Made by a program: the position numbers and the translations under genes | Assembly (NCBI RefSeq): GCF_006636215.1 | Contig: NZ_VIFM01000080.1 | Coordinates: 1-41,135 of the forward strand | Reading direction: 5' to 3' | DNA from: Myxococcus llanfairpwllgwyngyllgogerychwyrndrobwllllantysiliogogogochensis | GTDB taxonomy: Bacteria > Myxococcota > Myxococcia > Myxococcales > Myxococcaceae | Length of the DNA stretch: 41,135 nucleotides | Notes under the pieces: generated by a model | Told to the model about the DNA's origin: nothing | Database searches by the model: none | What the model saw: only the letters and a program-made list of their open reading frames with translations | Shown here: positions 25,727-31,507 of the stretch, piece by piece | Numbering within the stretch: position 1 is the first letter of the stretch | How the letters are laid out: every line of letters starts with the position of its first letter

Positions 25727-27087
25727 CACTTCGTCCCTCCGGCGGCATCGACCTTGGGGGTGAGGCTGAGCTGGGTGAGGTTGGTGGCCTTGAGGTAGCG
25801 CTTGGTGAAGTCGGACAGCTGCGCGGGCGTCACCTTGGCCAGATTGGCGAGCTGGCGCTGGAATCCATCCGGAGTGCCGAGGATGCCGGCGTACCAGCCG
25901 AGCTGGATGCCCACCTCGCGCGGCGTCTGCAGGGCCATCAGGGCGCCGTAGCGCGCGTTGTCCTGGATGGCCTTGACGCGGGCGGCGTCGACCTTGCCGG
26001 CGGCGAGCCTGCTGACCTCCTGGAGCAGGGCCAGGCGCACGCGCTCACGGTCCTTCTCGTCCTTGAGGGTGGCGGTGAGGGTGAAGAGGTGCGGGTCGCG
26101 GTGCTCGGAGTAGTCGCTGCCAATGGCCTCGACGAGCTGCTTCTCGAGGACGAGCTGCTTGTAGGCGGGGCTGGTGGGGCCGACGAGGTAGGCCACGAGC
26201 ACCGTCTGCAGGGCGGAGTCGGCGGTGTTGGCGGACGCGGCGGGCGTGTGCCACGCGAGCACCTGGCGCGGCTGGGTGGGCTGCGGCCAGTCGACGTGGG
26301 CGGTGCGCGGCTGCGTCTGCGCGGGCTCGGTGGGGACGGTGATGGTGGACGTCTTGCGGTTCCACGGGCCGTAGTGCTCGCGCACGAGCTTCATCACCTG
26401 CGCGTCATCGAAGTCGCCGACGATGAAGAGCATGGCGTTGTCGGGGGTGTACCAGCGCTCGAAGAAGTCGCGGCTGTACTGGTAGGCCTCCGGCATGGCC
26501 TTGATGTCGTCGTAGAAGCCGAGCGTGGTGTGGCGGTACGTGTGCTTCGTGAAGGCCGCGGCGTTGAGCGTCTCCTCCATCTTGAGGTACGGGGCCGCGG
26601 CGTTCTTGTGGTACTCGCCGAGCACCGCGAGCGCCTCGGTGCGGAAGGATGGCTCGGAGTACTCGAGGTTGCGGAAGCGGTCCGCCTCGATGTCGATGAG
26701 CTGGGGCAGGCCCGCCGTCGGTCCGTACGAGTAGTAGAGGGTGATGTCGTCGGTGGTGAAGGCGTTGTCGTCGAAGCCGAACGTGCCGAGGATGCGCTCG
26801 CGCTCGCCTTCGGGGTGACGCTTCGTCCCCTTGAACATCATGTGCTCGAAGAAGTGGGCGAAGCCCGTCTTGCCGGCCTCGACCTCGTTGCGCGAGCCGA
26901 CACGCACGACGGTGACGTACGCGACGATTCCCTGGGACGGGTAGGGCACGCGCACGACGGTGAGGCCGTTGGGCAGCTTGTCCGTCTGGAGGGTGTAGGG
27001 GAAGGACTGGGTGGCGGCGCTCTTCTGCGCCAGCGCGGGGAGCGCGGTGCCCAGCACGAGCAGGAGGAGGGGAAGCAGTCGTCTCAT
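25726..27087 (-). CDS. M16-family zinc metallopeptidase (catalytic subunit)
   Basis: The 453-residue product begins with a Sec signal peptide (MRRLLPLLLLVLGTALPALAQ). The inverted zinc motif H78-F-F-E81-H82 lies in TGFAHFFEHMMFKGTKRHPEG and the third ligand is probably E158 in the EALAVLGEYHKN helix, as in pitrilysin-like M16B enzymes. FDDNAFTTDDITLYY matches the family strand after the motif. It should cut peptides in the periplasm together with the following non-catalytic lipoprotein. The gene is divergent from ssrA; the 230 bp between them carry the ssrA promoter and presumably its own. Confidence 0.95.
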   Translation of the reverse strand: MRRLLPLLLLVLGTALPALAQKSAATQSFPYTLQTDKLPNGLTVVRVPYPSQGIVAYVTVVRVGSRNEVEAGKTGFAHFFEHMMFKGTKRHPEGERERILGTFGFDDNAFTTDDITLYYSYGPTAGLPQLIDIEADRFRNLEYSEPSFRTEALAVLGEYHKNAAAPYLKMEETLNAAAFTKHTYRHTTLGFYDDIKAMPEAYQYSRDFFERWYTPDNAMLFIVGDFDDAQVMKLVREHYGPWNRKTSTITVPTEPAQTQPRTAHVDWPQPTQPRQVLAWHTPAASANTADSALQTVLVAYLVGPTSPAYKQLVLEKQLVEAIGSDYSEHRDPHLFTLTATLKDEKDRERVRLALLQEVSRLAAGKVDAARVKAIQDNARYGALMALQTPREVGIQLGWYAGILGTPDGFQRQLANLAKVTPAQLSDFTKRYLKATNLTQLSLTPKVDAAGGTK

Positions 27088-27231
27088 TCGGGGTCCTCGT
27101 AGCCGCTGGGGAGCGCGAGGGCTGTCCGAGCGGGGAGGCGACCCTACGACGGTGAAGCCGGAGGGGAAGCGACTTCCAGGCTGAGTGTCCGCCTTCGTGC
27201 GAGAAGGTGAGGTGGTGGACGCTCAGGAGGA

Positions 27232-27259
27232 TTGACGGGGCGCCGTCAGCGGTTAATGT
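27232..27259 (+). promoter_or_regulatory. probable ssrA promoter
   Basis: TTGACG (27232-27237) and TAATGT (27254-27259) are 16 bp apart, upstream of the tmRNA. The predicted start near 27267 leaves about 50 nt of 5' leader to be removed, as expected for RNase P processing of pre-tmRNA. Confidence 0.5.
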
Positions 27260-27411
27260 GAGGAAGACGCGGTCGAAGCGGTGGCCGCAAGAGCAGCAGG
27301 CAGTCAGTCAACACCCCGGGGGCGACCCGGTTTCGACGGGGGCATAGAAGTTCGAGACGCGTGCCGAGCTTGTCAGGTAGCTCGTAAATCCAACCCGGCA
27401 AAGACACAAAA

Positions 27412-27447
27412 GCCAACGACAACGTTGAGCTCGCGCTGGCTGCCTAA
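27412..27447 (+). other. tmRNA proteolysis tag reading frame
   Basis: Resume codon GCC at 27412 starts the frame GCC AAC GAC AAC GTT GAG CTC GCG CTG GCT GCC TAA, giving tag ANDNVELALAA. The ALAA end is the usual ClpXP/ClpAP-recognised terminus. Confidence 0.93.
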
Positions 27448-27617
27448 AAACAGCTGTTAGTGCGCGGTCCCCCAGCTCTCGGCCCGTGGGGTTGGGATCG
27501 ACCGTCATAATGCGGGCTGGCTGCCAAGGGTGCCTGGGCCCGAGGTGGCGAGACCTTTCCAGGACCGGCTTCAGGAATCCCGTCCGTGGGAGTCTTGAGG
27601 ACGTAGCAAATCGCGGA

Positions 27618-27680
27618 CTACGCACGTAGGGTCGAAGGACCGAAGGCTTTCGGACGAGGGTTCGATTCCCTCCGCCTCCA
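27618..27680. other. probable attachment-site junction (att core within ssrA 3' end)
   Basis: The integrase frame enters ssrA here and stops at TAG 27618-27620. The T-arm and acceptor 3' strand (about 27655-27680) are the usual core for ssrA-type integrases. Exact core ends cannot be set without the other prophage end. Confidence 0.6.
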
Positions 27681-28949
27681 CTCGTAAGTGGGCAGCATCA
27701 TTGGTGATTCTCCTGAGCGTAACAGTGGCGTAACAGCTACTGCGCTCCCCCGAGGGGGGAACCCCTCGGGGAAGGGGAGGGTGAGGAGGGCGACCTGCTC
27801 GCAGAGCGTCTCCCACGGCGGGCTCGTGTAGACGTCCATCATGTCGTCGGCCGACTCAGGCGGCCCGTGGGTTACCCACCGGAGCAACCCCTTGTCGGCA
27901 CCGCAGGCTCGCGCCAGCGTGATGAAGGTTCGCCGCCAGTCGTGCTGACGACGGCGACGGAGACCGAGAGCCTCTAGGTCTTCCTGGAGCCGCTTGTACT
28001 CCGATGACGAACTCATGAACCCTCCACGCACGGCTGGAACGATGAGGTCGTCGGGGCCGGGCGGCCGGCCGTACTCGCGCTCCCAGCCCGCTGCGAGCCA
28101 TGCGTCCAGAATCTTCGCGAGCATGGGGTGGACGGGGACTTCGCGCACGACGCCTGTCTTCGTCGCGGGCTCCTCGGTCTTCGTTTTCACCACGTACCTG
28201 GTGGCCACCATCAGCTTGCCGAGGGGCTCAAGGTCTCGCTCCCAGTCGCGCACCCTCCGGGGCGTCAGCTCATTGATGCGGACGCCCGCGAGCTGCTCGA
28301 CCGCGTAGATGACGCGGCGGCGCTCTGGGATTTCAGGGGCTGTCAGGAGGCGGACCACTTCCTTTCCGGCAAAGACCGCCTTGCCCCTCCACGCCGGATT
28401 CTTGTCGCGCTTCTTCGGGAGTTCCTTCCTCTTCGTAGAGAGGACGCAAGGCGTCTCGCTGATGAGTTCCTGCCGAATGGCATCGGCGAACATCACCCGG
28501 AGCACGCCGTAGACGTGGAGCACAGTTCGGGGGGCGTACTTCGGGCGCCCCTGGTCGTCCTTCTTGGCCTGCATGGCCCGGATGACCGCCAGGATGTGAC
28601 GAGGGCGAACCTCGGAGAGCACCATGTCCTTGAGCATTGGGAGGGCATGTCCCAGTCGCGTCTCGTCAGAGTCCGTCGACGCGACCGCTCGAGCGCGCCG
28701 TTCCTCAAGCCACCGCTCCGTGTATTTGCCGACCGTCACCGAGCCCGTAACGGAGTCGGTCAGGCCGCTCTCGGCTTCGGCGCTGCGCTGTCGTTCCTCT
28801 CTGCGAATCTTCTTCTCAATCGTGTCGAGGAATCGACGTGCAACCTTTGAGTCCTTGCTCTTGGACGACTTGAAGCGGCGGACGCCGCGAGCGTCGTAGA
28901 ACCAGACCCACAGAAAGGGTGAGTCCGTGCGCGTGTAGACCTCGCCCAT
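27618..28949 (-). CDS. int: tyrosine-family site-specific integrase
   Basis: The 443-residue frame has an N-terminal arm-binding-type region (LWVWFYDARGVRRFKSSKSKDS), a SAM-like core-binding domain (TVGKYTERWLEERRARA...), and a catalytic domain with AGVRINELTPRR (Arg I), VVKTKTEE (Lys), HDWRRTFITLARACGAD (H-x-x-R), VTHGPPES (His/Trp position) and MDVYTSP (Tyr). About 60 residues follow the tyrosine, and the last ~20 (RRRESNPRPKAFGPSTLRA) are encoded antisense to the tmRNA 3' end, that is by host DNA. From memory, Myxococcus phage Mx8 also carries attP inside int, so integration changes the C-terminus; the same seems true here. ATG 28949 overlaps the excisionase stop by one base. Confidence 0.94.
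   Translation of the reverse strand: MGEVYTRTDSPFLWVWFYDARGVRRFKSSKSKDSKVARRFLDTIEKKIRREERQRSAEAESGLTDSVTGSVTVGKYTERWLEERRARAVASTDSDETRLGHALPMLKDMVLSEVRPRHILAVIRAMQAKKDDQGRPKYAPRTVLHVYGVLRVMFADAIRQELISETPCVLSTKRKELPKKRDKNPAWRGKAVFAGKEVVRLLTAPEIPERRRVIYAVEQLAGVRINELTPRRVRDWERDLEPLGKLMVATRYVVKTKTEEPATKTGVVREVPVHPMLAKILDAWLAAGWEREYGRPPGPDDLIVPAVRGGFMSSSSEYKRLQEDLEALGLRRRRQHDWRRTFITLARACGADKGLLRWVTHGPPESADDMMDVYTSPPWETLCEQVALLTLPFPEGFPPRGSAVAVTPLLRSGESPMMLPTYEWRRRESNPRPKAFGPSTLRA
27717..27736. repeat. direct repeat, candidate integrase arm sites
   Basis: GCGTAACAG occurs at 27717-27725 and again at 27728-27736, an 11-bp spacing, that is about one helical turn, some 40 bp from the junction. This fits tandem integrase or accessory-factor sites in an attachment arm, although it also lies in the integrase 3' coding sequence. 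Confidence 0.4.
27748..27771. other. 10-bp GC hairpin near the prophage junction
   Basis: CCCCGAGGGG and CCCCTCGGGG form a perfect stem around a GGAA tetraloop. It lies 67 bp after the tmRNA 3' end and inside the integrase frame. It could replace the lost ssrA terminator on the + strand or structure the integrase mRNA; no T-run is present. Confidence 0.4.
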
Positions 28950-29242
28950 CAGCCCACCCGCCCAAGTGCAGCCTCAGCCATTCGCTCGATTTCGGCGTCC
29001 GAGACGGCTGGCGACTCCTGACGGGCCATGACAGCCAGGAGCTGGCTCTTGCTGATGCGGACCGTTCGGCCCTCTCCATGGCGCGCAATCAGCCCCTCCC
29101 GCATCCATCGTTTGATGGTCGTCTCGCTGACCCTCACCATGACCGCAGCCTCGGCAGTCGTAAGGAGGTCGCCAGTGGCGCCGACCGCCGTCAGTTCCTC
29201 CCGGATGATTCTTCGGATGGCTTCCAACTCAACCTCTGTCAT
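28949..29242 (-). CDS. excisionase-like helix-turn-helix protein
   Basis: The start ATG 29242 (MTEVELEAIRRIIREEL) has a GGGGGA site upstream; the frame is open to 29302, but that start has none. The 97-residue product carries an excisionase/MerR-type winged HTH: LLTTAEAAVMVRVSETTIKRWMREGLIARHGEGRTVRISKSQLLAVM (about 27-73). Such small proteins bind attachment arms and favour excision, or act as regulators. It is directly upstream of and overlapping int (TGATG), as with the uoi/int arrangement in Mx8-type phages, which supports a role in directionality. Confidence 0.85.
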   Translation of the reverse strand: MTEVELEAIRRIIREELTAVGATGDLLTTAEAAVMVRVSETTIKRWMREGLIARHGEGRTVRISKSQLLAVMARQESPAVSDAEIERMAEAALGRVG

Positions 29243-29882
29243 CGACTTCCCCCGCTCGGGACCCTGGTGCACCGCTCGAAGAACAAACCGCAGCGACGCC
29301 ATGACGCGCCGCCGCTCTGCCCGAGGACTGTGTCGGTACTTGCGACACGGTCCGAGCCCATGTGGAGCAATTCGGAGGCCACGCCATGCGCTGCGGCGCA
29401 GCCACGACCGTTGGTCGTATGGCTATGCACGCTGCGCGCGGAACGCGCCCACAGACACGCGGACATGCATCCACGTTTAGAGACTGCGCTCGTGCGCGCG
29501 AAAGCAGCGCCCCACCGGCGGACAACACCGTGCACACCGGCAGGGCTCATGAGGGCGGGGGCCGCCGCCCAAGCTGCACTGAGGGTGACTGTCAGGGTGC
29601 CGGAGTTCGGTCTTGGCGCCACGAGGAGACCCCCAGAAACAACAAAGTGGCGCCCCGTCGGCGGACCTTAACAAACGCCGACGGGGCACCGGAGGGGCCG
29701 TGTCCCAGCGCTACCTGGGTGCACGGGCCTTTTCTGGTGGCGACAAACACGCGCGAATGCGCCTGGAGTCGCCGAATCTCTGTGGGAGCAACGCGCTGGT
29801 TAAGGTCACTGCTTCAGCGGGCTGCGTGGTGCGTCGAAAACTGGGAAAATGGGTAGCACGCCGCGAGCAGGCGTGCAAGCTC
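29243..29882. promoter_or_regulatory. prophage non-coding control region
   Basis: About 640 bp without a believable gene; open frames have poor start context and no recognisable pattern. Visible elements: an inverted repeat GTGTCG-N7-CGACAC at 29330-29348, a perfect palindrome ACGACC-GTT-GGTCGT at 29404-29418, and a terminator hairpin at 29652-29687. The two palindromes lie upstream of the excisionase-integrase operon and are candidate operators. No repressor gene is adjacent, so the binding protein is unknown. Base composition is less coding-like than the flanks. Confidence 0.55.
29652..29687 (-). terminator. terminator downstream of the prophage cargo genes
   Basis: GCCCCGTCGGC (29652-29662) pairs perfectly over 11 bp with GCCGACGGGGC (29677-29687) around a 14-nt A-rich loop. 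Read on the - strand it is followed by a moderately T-rich stretch (CACTTTGTTGTTT). It lies about 195 bases past the stop of the cargo gene ending at 29883, so it separates late or cargo transcription from the int operon. Confidence 0.65.
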
Positions 29883-30794
29883 CTAGCGCATAAACGCGCG
29901 AGCGGGCTCCTTCTCCTTCCCCACTGGGCGGTAGCACTTGCCCTTGTGCTCGTACATCTTCTCGCCGCAGGGTGGCGCCCTGTCGGTGCCGACCCAGCAT
30001 CCGCCGTTAATCTTCACCTCAGCTTGGTCCTCGTCGCAGTTCCGCGTCTTCTGGTCGGGGAATGGACGGGGCGGGAGGTCCAATGCGAGCCGGACAGGTG
30101 CCATCGACACCGGCACCATCCATCCGGCTGGCACGCCGCCGCTCCACTCCGGCGTTGGACTGGGGGTCGGGGGCAGCTCCGGTGGAGGAACGAAATACGA
30201 CCCGGCCAGCACCGCCCCCACCAGTGCGAGGGCCACGGTTGCTGCCGTCCCTGAGTTTCGCCACGCGCGCCGCAGCGACCGACGCGCCCGCCGAATGAAC
30301 GGTCGGGAGCGCAGCACCGGTCCGCGACGCTCGGGCGGCGCACGCAGGTGCGCCATCGTGTCGGCCAAGTGAGAGCGCGTAGCCGCCGCCTGGAACATCG
30401 CCTTACTCAAGCTCAAGGTACCCTCGACGCAACGTGCAACGTCCGCGTCCGAGGCGCCGGCAGGTGACTGGGCCAGCCGCATGCTCAGCCGTGGCGCGCT
30501 GGCTCCGGACGCGGGGTGCGCAGAGATAACCATCTCCACCCCCACGTCCGGTGCCAGGTGCCGCTGCTGTGCCGTCAACTCCAACTCCAGCGAGAGAGAG
30601 CCGGAGACTGGGTGGCGCACTTGGTAGAGCCGCCCGAACAAGACGCCCCGATACCTGCGGATGATGATGCCCAGCTGCTGCCGCGTCGTCCTCGAAACAC
30701 GATTGATGGTGCGCGGCCCTCCCTGGCTCCCACCACCACCTCCGCGCGGAACCTCCGACGTACCACCGCGCCAGATATTCTCGGCCTCTCTCAC
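29883..30794 (-). CDS. prophage cargo protein with one membrane segment and Cys-rich C-terminus
   Basis: I chose GTG 30794, with GGAG 6 bases upstream (303 residues); the frame is open to GTG 30902, which lacks a ribosome-binding site. A Gly/Arg-rich N-terminus precedes a beta-rich region (QQLGIIIRRYRGVLFGRLYQVRHPVSGSLSLELEL), a helical basic region with Arg clusters, one membrane segment (about 190-212, TAATVALALVGAVLAGSYFV) and an outer Pro-rich domain ending in NCDEDQAEVKINGGCWVG...PPCGEKMYEHKGKCYRPV. From memory this four-Cys ending resembles the extracytoplasmic tails of myxobacterial Ser/Thr kinases, yet no kinase domain is present. It is not a known virion component and may act in the lysogen. 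Confidence 0.75.
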   Translation of the reverse strand: MREAENIWRGGTSEVPRGGGGGSQGGPRTINRVSRTTRQQLGIIIRRYRGVLFGRLYQVRHPVSGSLSLELELTAQQRHLAPDVGVEMVISAHPASGASAPRLSMRLAQSPAGASDADVARCVEGTLSLSKAMFQAAATRSHLADTMAHLRAPPERRGPVLRSRPFIRRARRSLRRAWRNSGTAATVALALVGAVLAGSYFVPPPELPPTPSPTPEWSGGVPAGWMVPVSMAPVRLALDLPPRPFPDQKTRNCDEDQAEVKINGGCWVGTDRAPPCGEKMYEHKGKCYRPVGKEKEPARAFMR

Positions 30795-30917
30795 GCTCGA
30801 CTCCTGCCCGGCTGGCCGGGAGGGAGCCCGGCATACGTCCCGAATAGTACGAGGAGGCCTGACAGGGCGAGATTCTTTCCCAAGGGCATCGGGGGCGAGC
30901 ACGTAAAGACGTGCTTC

Positions 30918-31403
30918 TTAGTCGTACACGACGCCATCCTGGGTCGTGTCGACCTCCGCAGGTTCTTCCGATGCCACTTCGTCATCCGGTGAAGGAAGCA
31001 AATGCAGTTGCCCAGTCGCGACGAAGCATTCTGTCATCGGCACTCTAAGTTTTTCGCGTTCACGACTGGTGAGGGACTTGAGGTGCTCGACAAGTTGCGC
31101 AAAATATACTTGCGCATCAATCAGCGCTTCGAGGCCGTCAAGGAGGGTTCTCATTTCCGCCGTCGCCTTCCGGATCGTCGCCCGGGCGGCGCGTGCATCT
31201 CCCATTTGCGCAGACGCCATTGCTGACTTCAGCCCTATCTGGAAGGCCGCTCCCGCGAGCGAAGTCCCCTCCATCATCCTCAGCGACTCGCTCAATCGCT
31301 TGCACTGCTGCCGAACCTCAGTGGGGCGGAATCTGGGTTGCGTTTGGGCATTGGCTGCCATCGAGAGCAGCAAGAACAGGATGAGGAGCGGACGGGTCGT
31401 CAT
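30918..31403 (-). CDS. hypothetical secreted protein, prophage cargo
   Basis: The 161-residue product starts with a Sec signal peptide (MTTRPLLILFLLLSMAANAQT). The mature part is mostly helical (VRQQCKRLSESLRMMEG..., DARAARATIRKATAEMRTLLDGLEALIDAQVYFAQLVEHLKSL) with two cysteines that may pair, and an acidic C-terminal tail (DDEVASEEPAEVDTTQDG). I recognise no family. Its DNA is visibly less GC-rich than its neighbours, in line with separate acquisition. It precedes the membrane cargo gene on the same strand, so the two may be one transcript acting at the envelope. A spanin-like lysis role was considered, but no lysis partner is seen. Confidence 0.75.
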   Translation of the reverse strand: MTTRPLLILFLLLSMAANAQTQPRFRPTEVRQQCKRLSESLRMMEGTSLAGAAFQIGLKSAMASAQMGDARAARATIRKATAEMRTLLDGLEALIDAQVYFAQLVEHLKSLTSREREKLRVPMTECFVATGQLHLLPSPDDEVASEEPAEVDTTQDGVVYD

Positions 31404-31507
31404 GCGTCAAGCGTAGGCTCGACCAGTCGGGTCTTGGCAATCTGGATGGTAGGCCTGGGGCGCCGGGTGGGACACCACCGACCCTGCTGGTGCGCCGGAG
31501 TGAAGAG

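Larger units (their letters stand above)
27318..27680 (+). ncRNA. ssrA: transfer-messenger RNA
   Basis: tmRNA rescues stalled ribosomes and tags the unfinished protein for proteolysis. The 5' end GGGGGCGACCCGGTTTCGACGGG is the family signature. The acceptor stem GGGGGCG (27318-27324) pairs with CGCCTCC (27673-27679), and the T-arm GAGGG-TTCGATT-CCCTC lies just before. The tag frame is at 27412-27447. The discriminator A is 27680 and is followed by CTC, so CCA is not encoded in this copy and must be added by the CCA enzyme. The prophage begins at this point, which suggests that the native 3' flank was replaced on integration. Confidence 0.97.

Noticed and set aside
22501-25798. Long + strand frames (527 and 671 codons) opposite the OmpA-like and M16 genes
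   Set aside because: They mirror well-supported genes on the - strand and have shadow-type composition rich in Val, Leu, Gly, Arg and His.
29362-29856. 164-codon + strand frame in the prophage control region
   Set aside because: No ribosome-binding site, irregular composition with many Cys/His/Arg/Trp, no family pattern, and it crosses the terminator hairpin.
30918-31403. Spanin or holin gene of the prophage
   Set aside because: It has a signal peptide and helical body, but no membrane segment beyond the signal, no lipobox partner and no endolysin neighbour.
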